Source of the DNA: Meiothermus cerbereus DSM 11376
GTDB taxonomy: Bacteria > Deinococcota > Deinococci > Deinococcales > Thermaceae
Assembly: GCF_000620065.1 (NCBI RefSeq)
Contig: NZ_JHVI01000017.1
Coordinates: forward strand, 24,006 to 88,005
DNA: 64,000 bases
Direction of reading: 5' to 3'
The notes beneath the pieces were generated by a model, which saw only the letters and a list, made by a program, of their open reading frames with translations, was not told the origin of the DNA and made no database searches. Both the position numbers and the translations under genes were made by a program. The first letter of the stretch is position 1. Every line of letters starts with the position of its first letter. Below are positions 1 to 7,367 of this stretch, piece after piece.

Positions 1-719
1 TGGGTGCCCTGCCCCAGCAGGAAATTGCCTGAAGCGGTACGGGGTTCTTCCAGCACCACGGCTTGAGCGGCCCGTAAGGTTTTCTGCCGCAGCACCTCGT
101 AGGTGCGCAGGTGGAAGGGCTTGCCCAGCCCGGCCCAGTTGTCGCCCAGCGAGACCAGCCCGTTGATGCACAGGCCCAGGCCGTGGGAGTTGAGCCCGAT
201 CTTGCCGCCAAAGATGCCCGCCTCGGTAAAGGCCAGTATCCGGGTTCCGTCGGGCTCGGTGATGTGCTGCAGGGCCCCCTGCACCCCTTCCATCCAGTCC
301 CAGTTCTGGCCCAGCCACAGGTGGCCGTCGGCGCTGTGGGCGGGCATCAGGGCAAAAGCGGTGCAGCCGTTGGGGGCCTCGTGGGGTAGGTAGACCGGGG
401 GGGTGTCCTGGGCAAACTGGTAATAGATGATCTCGTAGCGCACGTTGAGGGTGGCGATGTCCACCAGCGGCTGGCCCGACCCTGCTGCGATGCCCTCGAG
501 GCCCCTGGCATAACCTGGGTTTTGTTGCCGGATGGCCTGGAGGTAGCGCGCCCCCCGCTCGCGGGCCTCGGTGGGGGAGAGCTTGCACTCGACCTCGAAG
601 CGGCGGAAGTAGAGCTCGAGGTTGTGGGCAATCCGCTCGGCCCAGGCCGCACCCTGCTGGTGGCCCTGGTCGTAAGGGGGGCCGGAGAGTCGCAAATAGG
701 GCAGCATATCCCCTGCCAT
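1..719 (-). CDS. C45-type acyltransferase/peptidase, C-terminus cut by window edge
   Basis: Read on the minus strand from ATG at 719, this frame stays open to the window edge, giving about 239 residues of an N-terminal nucleophile hydrolase of the acyl-CoA:6-aminopenicillanate acyltransferase (peptidase C45) group. The likely autoprocessing site is Cys119 in NGCTAFAL, where the family cleaves itself and uses the new N-terminal Cys as nucleophile. The following GQNWDW resembles the conserved block after that Cys. The family acts on amide bonds, but the substrate cannot be told from sequence. An in-frame Met at residue 5 is an alternative start. It is divergent from the chromate transporter genes. 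Confidence 0.75.
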   Translation of the reverse strand, partial: MAGDMLPYLRLSGPPYDQGHQQGAAWAERIAHNLELYFRRFEVECKLSPTEARERGARYLQAIRQQNPGYARGLEGIAAGSGQPLVDIATLNVRYEIIYYQFAQDTPPVYLPHEAPNGCTAFALMPAHSADGHLWLGQNWDWMEGVQGALQHITEPDGTRILAFTEAGIFGGKIGLNSHGLGLCINGLVSLGDNWAGLGKPFHLRTYEVLRQKTLRAAQAVVLEEPRTASGNFLLGQGT

Positions 720-874
720 TATGCGCCCTGGCGGCTCAGATTGAACACAAAGCCTGGCCCACCCCGCCGCAGGGCGTGGTTCACGCTCAGACAAGCCTCG
801 GTTGTACTCCGGCGGAACCATCTGAGGAGGCAGCCCTTTATGTCGCAGACGACGTAATGCACCGCCGAAAAGTG

Positions 875-880
875 TATCAT
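875..880 (+). promoter_or_regulatory. -10 box of a leaderless promoter for chrA half 1
   Basis: TATCAT ends 7 bases before the ATG at 888, so transcription would begin at or next to the start codon. No Shine-Dalgarno sequence could fit. Confidence 0.5.
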
Positions 881-887
881 CCGGGGC

Positions 888-1463
888 ATGAAAGTGCCGC
901 TTGGTAAGCTTTTCTGGGCGTTTTTGCAGGTGGGGCTGGTGGCTTTTGGCGGTGGGGGCACGGCCCAGCTGTACCAGGCCATTGTGCTGAAGCGGGGCTG
1001 GATGGAGGAGCGCGAGTTTCTGGAAACCACCGCCCTGTGCCGCATTCTGCCGGGGCCGGTATTCGCCAATACTGCAGCTCATCTGGGGATGCGCCTGGGG
1101 GGTGTGCCGGGGGGCCTGCTGGCCCTGCTGGGGGTCTTGACCCCAGGGGCCCTGCTGATGCTGTTGCTGAGTTTTGCCTACTTCCGCTTTGGCGCAGTCC
1201 CCGGCTCAGTGGCCGAAAGCGCCCTGAATGGGGTGGCGGCTGCCGCTATTGGTTTGATTCTGGCCACCATGCTGCGCCAGGCTCCCCTTGCGCTGGACTC
1301 GCTCAAGGCCATGGGGCTGGCCCTGGGGGTCTTTGCGACCTATGGCCTGCTGCACTGGCCGTTGTTGCTGGTGCTGCTCTTGTTTGTGCCGGTGGGCATG
1401 GCTTTGTACTGGCAAGAGGCCCGTCTACCCATGCTGGAAACGGAGGCCGAGGGGCGTGGGTGA
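888..1463 (+). CDS. chrA: Chromate transporter ChrA, N-terminal-half type
   Basis: A 191-residue membrane protein equal to one CHR domain of the chromate ion transporter family. It carries FGGGGTAQLY near the N-terminus and PGPVFANTA around residue 55, then hydrophobic segments with repeated Leu/Val/Gly. In this family, short CHR proteins occur as adjacent pairs that together replace the usual two-domain protein, exporting chromate or related oxyanions across the inner membrane. The partner gene starts inside its 3' end with an 8-bp overlap, so the two are translationally coupled. The leaderless promoter fixes the start. Confidence 0.88.
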   Translation: MKVPLGKLFWAFLQVGLVAFGGGGTAQLYQAIVLKRGWMEEREFLETTALCRILPGPVFANTAAHLGMRLGGVPGGLLALLGVLTPGALLMLLLSFAYFRFGAVPGSVAESALNGVAAAAIGLILATMLRQAPLALDSLKAMGLALGVFATYGLLHWPLLLVLLLFVPVGMALYWQEARLPMLETEAEGRG

Positions 1464-1974
1464 AACCCTCGAGGTCTTTCTGGCCTTCCTGCGTTTTGGG
1501 GTGCTCAGCTTTGGCGGGGGCATGGCCAACCTGCCCGAGATGGCCCGGGTCATCATTGGCAACGGCTGGGTAACCCGCCAGGAGTTTGCCGACGGCTTTG
1601 CCCTGGGGCAGTTTGTGCCGGGGCCCAATATGCTGGCGGTGCTGTTCTATGGCCTGAGCGCCGCGGGGCTGGGCGGGGCTCTGGCCGCTGCCCTGGGCAT
1701 GTTTTTGCCGGGCGCGGTGGGGGCCATGTGGTTGGTGTGGGGCTGGCAGTGGATGGCCAGGGCCCAGTGGAGCCGGGCCTTACGCAAGGCGTTGGTGCCC
1801 ATCAGCATGGGCTTGAGCGCCAGTATGGTCTTGGTGCTGGTTCAGCTTAGTGTGGACTCGCTTTTCTGGGGCCTGGGGGTGTTGGTGGGCTGCTTCCTGA
1901 TTTACCGCGGCGTGGGGGTGGCCGCCGTAATTGCTGGAGGGGGGCTGCTGGGGCTCTTGCTGGGGCTCGGATAG
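1456..1974 (+). CDS. chrA: Chromate transporter ChrA, C-terminal-half type
   Basis: The second CHR domain, 172 residues, from a GTG at 1456 that overlaps the end of the first half. It shows the domain's opening FGGGMANLPEM and the FVPGPNMLAVLFYG block, then several membrane segments. An in-frame ATG at 1288 also exists but lies deep inside the first gene and would add residues unlike any CHR domain, so the coupled GTG is preferred. It probably assembles with the upstream half as a heteromeric oxyanion exporter. Chromate as the real substrate is family knowledge, not shown here. Confidence 0.87.
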   Translation: MGETLEVFLAFLRFGVLSFGGGMANLPEMARVIIGNGWVTRQEFADGFALGQFVPGPNMLAVLFYGLSAAGLGGALAAALGMFLPGAVGAMWLVWGWQWMARAQWSRALRKALVPISMGLSASMVLVLVQLSVDSLFWGLGVLVGCFLIYRGVGVAAVIAGGGLLGLLLGLG

Positions 1975-1977
1975 GGG

Positions 1978-2952
1978 TTACGAGGGGCTCGAGGTCTCTT
2001 GAAGGGTCAGCACATAATCGATCCAGGCAGGCTGTTTGACGAAGCCCAGCGCCTCGTTGATGGCGAGCATGGCCCGGTTGCCCGTTTCGTTGCCGGTGCG
2101 GATTTCTTTTGTGCCATAGGCTTGGGCGAAGCGGATCGCCTTCAATTTGAGCGCCAGGGCCAGGCCTTTGCGGCGGTAGGCCCGGCGGGTGCCGGTGAGG
2201 CCGGTTTGCAGGTAGTCGCCATCGGTTTTCCAGAGGGTGCTCAGGGCTACATACTGGCCGGTGGATTTGTCTATGGCTACAAAATGACCTTCGGGCAGGT
2301 AGTAGCGGCTCTCGAACACCCACTTGCAGTAGTCCTCGAAGCTCACCTCGCTCATCTCCTCGGGGCGGGGTACGTCCAGGCGGGCCTCGAGCCAGAGGTC
2401 GTAGAGCTTTTGCCGGTGCGCTTTGTCGGCCTCGAGCTCCTTCAAGCTCTTTAGCTCAAACCCCGCTGCTTCCACCGCCTCTATCCGGCCCGCCCAGGGG
2501 CTGAAGTCGAAGCTCTGCACGTTCAGGCGCGACTCCCAGTAGCGCATCTTCTCGGCAAAGCCCAGCTTTTGGAGCCAGGCCAGGGCCTGGGGCTGATCCT
2601 CGCGGGTGCTGCTCAGAATCGAGATGGGGTGGTGGGGCTTTAGGGCGCTTAACACCTGCCGGTACAGCGCCTTGCCAATGCCCTGGCTGCGGAACGCAGG
2701 CTTCACCGTGACCCAGACCCCAAACTTCTGCGGGTGGTACATGCCCTCGAACTGGGTGTAGTCGCCCACACCCACCACCTGGCCTTCTACCTCGGCCACA
2801 AAGCGGCCCCACTTAATCTGGGGGGCGTGGTCGTCGTGCTCGCGCAGGCTGGCTTCGCTGTGCGCTTCGTCGGGCCAGGCGGTTTTCAGCACCTCGGCAA
2901 GGGCCGGGTAGTCGCGGTCTTCGAAGGGTCGGATGACAAGGTTGAAAGACAT
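1978..2952 (-). CDS. Tandem-GNAT N-acetyltransferase (paralogue 1)
   Basis: 324 residues with two GNAT folds, about 1-150 and 165-320. The first has the acetyl-CoA loop RSQGIGKALY and the second has RRKGLALALK, followed by the typical C-terminal GNRAMLAINEALGF block. Family members transfer acetyl groups from acetyl-CoA to amines, and double-domain forms usually keep one active half. The start ATG at 2952 has GAGGAG 5 bases upstream. The C-terminal half is clearly paralogous to the protein at 3154-4101, suggesting a local duplication around the small gene at 2985. Substrate unknown; antibiotic or amino-acid amine acetylation are both possible. Confidence 0.85.
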   Translation of the reverse strand: MSFNLVIRPFEDRDYPALAEVLKTAWPDEAHSEASLREHDDHAPQIKWGRFVAEVEGQVVGVGDYTQFEGMYHPQKFGVWVTVKPAFRSQGIGKALYRQVLSALKPHHPISILSSTREDQPQALAWLQKLGFAEKMRYWESRLNVQSFDFSPWAGRIEAVEAAGFELKSLKELEADKAHRQKLYDLWLEARLDVPRPEEMSEVSFEDYCKWVFESRYYLPEGHFVAIDKSTGQYVALSTLWKTDGDYLQTGLTGTRRAYRRKGLALALKLKAIRFAQAYGTKEIRTGNETGNRAMLAINEALGFVKQPAWIDYVLTLQETSSPS

Positions 2953-2972
2953 GAAGGCTCCTCGGTGAGTGC

Positions 2973-2978
2973 TATCCT
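2973..2978 (+). promoter_or_regulatory. -10 box of a leaderless promoter for the small membrane protein
   Basis: TATCCT is followed after exactly 6 bases by the GTG at 2985. This supports that start and a leaderless transcript. Confidence 0.45.
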
Positions 2979-2984
2979 GAAGGG

Positions 2985-3182
2985 GTGAGCAAGAAGACCC
3001 GCCAAAAGCTGGCCGCCATCGTGACCACGGTGGTGTTTGGCTTTTTGTTGTTCAAGCTGCTCGAGCGCACCTTCGTGCTGATCTGGGTCAACACCCCCTG
3101 GTGGGGTGCGCTCTTGATGTTGATTGTGCTGTTTTTGCTCATCGACTACCTCATCAGCCGGGCCTTTGGGGTACGGGACTGA
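2985..3182 (+). CDS. Small two-segment membrane protein, hypothetical
   Basis: 65 residues from GTG: a basic N-terminus (MSKKTRQK), one hydrophobic helix at about 10-35 and a second at about 40-60, ending RAFGVRD. I do not recognise the family. The leaderless promoter and normal codon use support a real gene. Its last 29 bases overlap the 3' end of the convergent GNAT gene, so the two transcripts must collide or overlap there. Confidence 0.6.
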   Translation: MSKKTRQKLAAIVTTVVFGFLLFKLLERTFVLIWVNTPWWGALLMLIVLFLLIDYLISRAFGVRD

Positions 3183-4101
3183 GGCGTAAAAACACCGTGG
3201 CCGGCTCCTTGACAAAGCCCATCGCCTCGTTGATGGCCAGCATGGGCCGGTTGGCCTGGTGGTTGGAGGTGCGGATGTACCGCGCCCCATAGGCTTTGGC
3301 GAAGGCTGCGGCCCGCAGCTTGAGAGCCAGCGCCAGGCCCTTGCGGCGGTGGCTTTTGCGCACCCCGGTGAGGCCGGTTTGCAGGGTCTGGGGGCGATGG
3401 GACTTGAAAAGCATACTCACCCCCACCAGCCGCTCGCCTTCCAGGGCTACAAAGAACCCCTCGGGCAACAGGTTCGGGTCTTCCAGGGTGCGCTTCTGCC
3501 AGACCTCAAAGGGCCAGGGGGTGATGGGCTCGGCTGCTGGCACATCGCCCAGGAGCTCGATTTCCAGCTCGTATAAGGCCCGCAGGAAGCCCTCCTCCTG
3601 CCAGGGCAACTCGCTCAGGGAGGCCAGCGCAATGCCAGGCGGCAAGGGGCGCACCAGGGGGGTGGGGTCGAAGGCGGCCAGATCCAGCACCGACGGCCAG
3701 CGGCGCTCCACCTCGGTGAAGCCCTGCTCGAGCCAAAAGCGGTACTCCGGCCAGTTTTCCCTGACCTGTGCCCAAAGCTCCTGGGGCTGGTGGGGAGTCA
3801 GCCGTTCCAGCAGGAAGTCCCAGAGCTGCGCCTGCAGGTTCTGGGCTTCGGGGCGCAGGTAGTACTGCACCTCGAGGGCCCCCGGCTTGGGGTCGTAGTA
3901 GGGGGTGGCGTACTCCAGCATCCCCACCACCTGACCATTTTGTTCGACCAAGAAGCGCTCGAGCAGGTCGCCTTCTGCGCGGGTCTGATCCAGGTGCTTT
4001 AGCCCGGCGAGGTTCAGGGGGCTCTCGGGGTGGGCGGCCTGGCGAATGGAAGCATAGGCCTGGTAGTGCTCCAGAGTGAACTCAAAGGGGTGTATGCGCA
4101 T
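3154..4101 (-). CDS. Tandem-GNAT N-acetyltransferase (paralogue 2), leader-controlled
   Basis: 315 residues from ATG at 4101. The C-terminal GNAT domain has HRRKGLALALKLRA and the ANRPMLAINEAMGFVKEP block shared with the paralogue at 1978-2952. The N-terminal domain is more diverged and lacks a clear acetyl-CoA loop. The frame is open further upstream to 4455, but that part runs through a terminator hairpin and a leader ORF. GGAG sits 4 bases before the 4101 ATG, so this start is chosen. The gene has its own promoter and a leader of about 165 bases with attenuator features (see the separate entries). Substrate unknown. Confidence 0.82.
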   Translation of the reverse strand: MRIHPFEFTLEHYQAYASIRQAAHPESPLNLAGLKHLDQTRAEGDLLERFLVEQNGQVVGMLEYATPYYDPKPGALEVQYYLRPEAQNLQAQLWDFLLERLTPHQPQELWAQVRENWPEYRFWLEQGFTEVERRWPSVLDLAAFDPTPLVRPLPPGIALASLSELPWQEEGFLRALYELEIELLGDVPAAEPITPWPFEVWQKRTLEDPNLLPEGFFVALEGERLVGVSMLFKSHRPQTLQTGLTGVRKSHRRKGLALALKLRAAAFAKAYGARYIRTSNHQANRPMLAINEAMGFVKEPATVFLRLSPVPQRPG

Positions 4102-4109
4102 AGGGCTCC

Positions 4110-4142
4110 AAAAAAAGCGGGGGGCATTCGGTTTGCCCCCGC
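4110..4142 (-). terminator. Intrinsic terminator in the GNAT leader (attenuator)
   Basis: On the minus strand, GCGGGGGCA and TGCCCCCCGC form a GC stem of about 9 pairs with one bulged base, followed by seven T. The T run ends directly before the GGAG that serves the GNAT start at 4101. A terminator in this position must be overcome for the gene to be expressed. Confidence 0.75.
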
Positions 4143-4159
4143 CTGGATTAAAGGCGCTT

Positions 4160-4231
4160 TTATGGCATTCGTGTACCCATGGGGCGGCAAACCACCGATG
4201 TTGCGGGGATGGACTGAAAATGAACGGGCAT
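4160..4231 (-). CDS. 23-residue leader peptide ORF
   Basis: ATG at 4231 to TAA at 4160-4162, encoding MPVHFQSIPATSVVCRPMGT then RMP. It has the best Shine-Dalgarno match seen in this part of the window, AAGGAGGTGA at 4239-4248. It ends 18 bases before the terminator stem. Codons 13-17 contain GGTTTGCC, which can pair with the 5' arm of the terminator. These facts point to a regulatory leader peptide rather than a functional protein. Not proven, since no homologues can be checked here. Confidence 0.55.
   Translation of the reverse strand: MPVHFQSIPATSVVCRPMGTRMP
4182..4193 (-). promoter_or_regulatory. Candidate antiterminator strand inside the leader ORF
   Basis: The minus-strand RNA at 4193-4186 (GGUUUGCC) is perfectly complementary to 4137-4130 (GGCAAACC), which forms the loop and part of the 5' arm of the terminator. 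Three more C-G pairs follow after a one-base bulge. The pairing is mutually exclusive with the terminator stem. Confidence 0.5.
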
Positions 4232-4272
4232 CGTAGGTTCACCTCCTTGGTGCTGCTTGCGCGACTGCTGGG

Positions 4273-4302
4273 AGTGTAGCACGGGGTACGGGAGCTTGGC
4301 AA
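4273..4302 (-). promoter_or_regulatory. Promoter for the leader ORF and GNAT gene
   Basis: Minus strand TTGCCA (-35, at 4302-4297), an 18-base spacer, then TACACT (-10, at 4278-4273). The start of transcription would fall near 4266, giving a leader of about 165 bases before the GNAT start. Confidence 0.5.
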
Positions 4303-4355
4303 GGCAGTTTTGGTTGTTGTTGTCACTTGGTTACGCCCCACACAGCTTTTTGCGC

Positions 4356-4361
4356 TATGAT
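4356..4361 (+). promoter_or_regulatory. -10 box of a leaderless promoter for the SDR-like gene
   Basis: TATGAT ends 8 bases before the ATG at 4370. Confidence 0.5.
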
Positions 4362-4369
4362 AAGGGGCA

Positions 4370-5089
4370 ATGGTCGAATTTTCACGAGATTTGTTGGGTT
4401 TGGAGCAGCGCATCGTGATGGTGACGGGGGCGGGGCGGGGCTTTGGCCGCTCCATCGCCCGTTCCTATGCCCGCAATGGGGCCACCGTCATCACCGTTGA
4501 CCCCGACGTAGAGATGGCGACCGCCATCGCCTCCGAGGTTGAGCAGCTAGGTGCCCCCGCCATTCCCATCCGGGGGGATATGTCGGTGGTGCTGGACGTG
4601 ATGAACACCTTCGAGAAAATCGAGGAGCTTTTCGGAGTGCTGGATGGGATTGTCCACGTAACCAGTGCCGAGAGCAAAACCCCCTTTGTGGAGCTGCTCG
4701 AGGGGGAGTGGTACGACCTGCTCAATGCCGACGTGAAGTCGAGCCTGTACGTGTTGCAGCAGGGCTTGCGCTACCTGAGTGGGGGCGGCTTCGTCACCCT
4801 GGTGCTGCCCCCCCTGCAGCGGGAACAACCCCACGTTGCTGCGATTCGTGGGGCGGTGTCGGGCCTGATCGAGGGGGCCACCCGCATCTTCCCTACCAAC
4901 GTGCGGGTCAATGGGGTGATACCCAGCCGTGATCCCGTAGGGGAGGAGCACGATCGCTCCCTGGTGCGGGTAGCTGTGGCCCTGGGCTCGATGGTCTCGG
5001 AGGGGGTTCGGGGCCAGCTCCTGGAGGTTTTGCTACCCGAGCCGCCCCACCAGCCCGAAATCTACGACCTGCTGAGGGAGCTGCCCTGA
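4370..5089 (+). CDS. Short-chain dehydrogenase-like protein lacking the catalytic triad
   Basis: 239 residues of the SDR Rossmann fold. The cofactor loop TGAGRGFG is intact near residues 19-26. Where active SDRs have YxxxK, this protein reads HVAAIRGAVSG, so neither the Tyr nor the Lys is present. The strand that normally carries the catalytic Ser reads GGGFVTLVLPP, with no Ser. It therefore probably binds a nucleotide without doing SDR redox chemistry (inference). It sits 35 bases upstream of nrdR on the same strand and is likely co-transcribed with it. Confidence 0.78.
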   Translation: MVEFSRDLLGLEQRIVMVTGAGRGFGRSIARSYARNGATVITVDPDVEMATAIASEVEQLGAPAIPIRGDMSVVLDVMNTFEKIEELFGVLDGIVHVTSAESKTPFVELLEGEWYDLLNADVKSSLYVLQQGLRYLSGGGFVTLVLPPLQREQPHVAAIRGAVSGLIEGATRIFPTNVRVNGVIPSRDPVGEEHDRSLVRVAVALGSMVSEGVRGQLLEVLLPEPPHQPEIYDLLRELP

Positions 5090-5124
5090 GGGAGCGGGGC
5101 GCTCTGGCCCCTTGGATTGAGCCT

Positions 5125-5655
5125 ATGAACTGCCCTTTTTGTGGAAACCCCGATAGTCGCGTGCTGGACTCGCGCCCTTCTGACGAGGGCTCGGTAATTC
5201 GCCGCCGCCGCGAGTGCCCAGCCTGCAAGCGCCGCTTTACCACCTACGAGCGGGCCCAGGTGGAGCCGTTGCTGGTCATCAAGCGTTCGGGGCGCAAGGA
5301 GACCTTCGACCCCAACAAACTGCTGCGGGGTTTGACCTTAGCGGCCCGGAAGCGGCCCATCGACCCGGAGGTTTTGCAGGAGTTCGCCTTTGGCTTTGAA
5401 GATACGGTCAAGGAAATGGAAATTGCCTCCGAGGAGATCGGCCTGCGTTCGCTGGCTTTCCTCAAGGAGCTGGATCCGGTGGCCTACATCCGCTTTGCCT
5501 CGGTCTACCGGGAGTTTGATAGCCTGGAAAACTTTATCGAGGAAGTGCGTAAACTCGATCGCAAACCGGGTAAGGGTAAAAAAGCACATAAAGAAGAAAA
5601 GTCCGAAGAAGAAATGTCCGACCTGGCTGATGAGGCCAAGCTGGGGACAGTCTGA
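5125..5655 (+). CDS. nrdR: Transcriptional repressor NrdR
   Basis: 176 residues. An N-terminal zinc ribbon has Cys3, Cys6, Cys31 and Cys34 with the conserved SRPSDEGSVIRRRREC stretch. An ATP-cone covers roughly residues 49-139. NrdR senses the ATP/dATP state and represses ribonucleotide reductase genes by binding NrdR boxes. The family is usually about 150 residues; the last 30 here form a charged Lys/Glu-rich tail. I see no ribonucleotide reductase gene in the window, so it acts elsewhere in the genome. Confidence 0.96.
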   Translation: MNCPFCGNPDSRVLDSRPSDEGSVIRRRRECPACKRRFTTYERAQVEPLLVIKRSGRKETFDPNKLLRGLTLAARKRPIDPEVLQEFAFGFEDTVKEMEIASEEIGLRSLAFLKELDPVAYIRFASVYREFDSLENFIEEVRKLDRKPGKGKKAHKEEKSEEEMSDLADEAKLGTV

Positions 5656-5716
5656 TGACAGTCTGGGTTGGCTGGACAAAATCCCAATCCCTGGCCGCTG
5701 ACCTGCTCGGGGGTGT

Positions 5717-5722
5717 TAGACT
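5717..5722 (+). promoter_or_regulatory. -10 box upstream of the zinc-ribbon coiled-coil gene
   Basis: TAGACT directly abuts the ATG at 5723 and ends 6 bases before an in-frame GTG at 5729. The 6-base spacing favours the GTG as the true leaderless start. Confidence 0.35.
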
Positions 5723-6466
5723 ATGGGTGTGAGTGACCCGCTGGCCGAGTTGAACCGTCTGCAGGAACGTGACCTCGAGCTTGACCAGATTCGCGAAGAC
5801 CAATCCCGCATTCCCGAGGAGCTGGCCCAGGCCCGTCTGCACTTGAGGCAATTGGAAATTCATCTGGGCGATTTGCAGGAGCAGCTGCGTGAGGTGCGTA
5901 TGGCCTACCATAAGGCCGACCTCGAGCTGCAAGACCTGAAGAGCAAGCGTGAAAAAGCCAAGGCCGCGCAGGCTCAGGCCACCGGGGCCAAAGAGCAGAC
6001 TCAGTACGGCGAGCAGATACGTCAGCTTTCGGGTCTGATTGAAGACCTCGAGGGCAACAACAAGGACATCGTGGGCCAGATTATGCCCCTGCTGGAGCAG
6101 ATCGAGAAGCTGGAAGAGCAGCTAATCCAGGTAAAAGCCCAGGTAGATGAGGCCAGGCCCAGGCTCGAGGCCCTGGAAACTGCCAACCAGCAGCGCGTGG
6201 ATGCCCTCGAGGCCGACTACCAGTCCAAAAAGGCCGACCGTGACCAGCTTGCAGCCACCATCCCGGCGGCCATCGTCAAGGAGTACGAGTCGATTCGCAG
6301 GGCCCGCAAAGGCACGGGTCTGGCCAAAATGGCCAAAACCGGCAACGGCTACCGCTGCACGGCCTGCAACGTGCAACTTCCCATGCACGTGGCCCAGCAG
6401 GTTCACCAGGCCAGCAAGGTGGTGCGCTGCCCCTCTTGTGGGCGCATCCTGTGGAAAGGCGAATAG
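5723..6466 (+). CDS. Zinc-ribbon coiled-coil protein (COG1579 / CdsZ-like)
   Basis: 247 residues. From about 10 to 195 it is a continuous Glu/Gln/Leu-rich coiled coil. The C-terminus is a four-Cys zinc ribbon, Cys212-x2-Cys215 and Cys236-x2-Cys239. This is the architecture of the widespread COG1579 family, proposed to act as an adaptor or chaperone-like factor, sometimes in envelope or secretion contexts. Its exact role is unknown. The start may be GTG at 5729, which fits the leaderless promoter better than the ATG. It is followed 8 bases later by the Nudix gene. Confidence 0.85.
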   Translation: MGVSDPLAELNRLQERDLELDQIREDQSRIPEELAQARLHLRQLEIHLGDLQEQLREVRMAYHKADLELQDLKSKREKAKAAQAQATGAKEQTQYGEQIRQLSGLIEDLEGNNKDIVGQIMPLLEQIEKLEEQLIQVKAQVDEARPRLEALETANQQRVDALEADYQSKKADRDQLAATIPAAIVKEYESIRRARKGTGLAKMAKTGNGYRCTACNVQLPMHVAQQVHQASKVVRCPSCGRILWKGE

Positions 6467-6474
6467 CCCGCCAC

Positions 6475-6966
6475 ATGCCCTATACCCCCATCCTGGCTAC
6501 CCTGGGCTTCGTGCTTTCGCCCAGCGGACGAGAGGTTTTGCTGGTTCATCGCAATGCCCGGCCCCAGGATCCGGCCTATGGCAAGTACAACGGCCTGGGG
6601 GGCAAGCTCGAGCCCCACGAAGACGTGGCGGCGGGCATGCGGCGGGAAATCCTGGAAGAGGCCGGCCTAACCCCGCTGCAACTCAGCTTGCGCGGCACCA
6701 TCTCCTGGCCAGGGTTCGGCCAGGGTGGTGAAGACTGGTTTGGCTTCATCTTTCTGGTCACCCGCTGGTCGGGGGTACCCTTTGCGGCCAACACCGAAGG
6801 CGAGCTGCACTGGGTTCCTATCCAGAAAATTCTGCGCCAGGAGCTGCCCATGTGGCCGGGCGACCGCTACTTCTTGCCGCTGGTCTTCGATGCTGACCCG
6901 CGCCCCTTTCATGGGGTGATGCCCTACCAAAACGGCCAGCCGGTTTCCTGGCAGTACCACCGTTAA
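6475..6966 (+). CDS. Nudix hydrolase, 8-oxo-dGTP diphosphatase type
   Basis: 163 residues from ATG at 6475. The Nudix box is complete at about 42-64: GGKLEPHEDVAAGM then RREILEEAGL, matching Gx5Ex7REUxEExGU. The family hydrolyses nucleoside diphosphates linked to another moiety. The MutT/MTH1-like layout and the WPGDRYFLPLVF segment suggest sanitation of oxidised nucleotides. It lies 8 bases after the zinc-ribbon gene, so it is probably co-transcribed. The longer open frame upstream overlaps that gene and is not used. Confidence 0.88.
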   Translation: MPYTPILATLGFVLSPSGREVLLVHRNARPQDPAYGKYNGLGGKLEPHEDVAAGMRREILEEAGLTPLQLSLRGTISWPGFGQGGEDWFGFIFLVTRWSGVPFAANTEGELHWVPIQKILRQELPMWPGDRYFLPLVFDADPRPFHGVMPYQNGQPVSWQYHR

Positions 6967-7081
6967 AGTTAAGCCCTGCTGTGGGCTCTCATGCGGCTTT
7001 TCTGGCATCGTGCTACTATGGCGTTACGTTTTCGTACTGCTTTACGGTTTTATATCACATTAGAGGGGCGTTCAAGGTCTT

Positions 7082-7360
7082 ATGATTACTCTTCATCGTT
7101 CGGGACAGTATCGCTTCTACGTCAACTCGGGCTACAACCTCGAGCAACCCTACATTTGCGTCAAGCACGAGGGACATTTCGCTAAATTCAGCTTGCAGCC
7201 GCTGGCTTTACAGTCCAACAATGGTTTTTCCCGTACCGAACTGGGCCGCATCCAGCAGGCCATTCTGGATGCCCGCGACCAGTTGCTCAAACACTGGGCC
7301 AACGCCAGGGGCACCGAGGGCGAAAAGCCCAGCGGCGAACTCTTGCTGCACGAACAGTAG
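7082..7360 (+). CDS. DUF4160-like protein
   Basis: 92 residues. The order of blocks, an opening HRSGQYRFYVNS, then QPYICVKHEGHFAKFSL, then a helix ending LLKHW, resembles the DUF4160 family, small proteins often found beside DUF2442 genes in toxin-antitoxin-like pairs. No DUF2442 partner is seen here. The last 20 residues are a charged tail absent from typical members. Function unknown. Confidence 0.6.
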   Translation: MITLHRSGQYRFYVNSGYNLEQPYICVKHEGHFAKFSLQPLALQSNNGFSRTELGRIQQAILDARDQLLKHWANARGTEGEKPSGELLLHEQ

Positions 7361-7367
7361 GCCCAGG

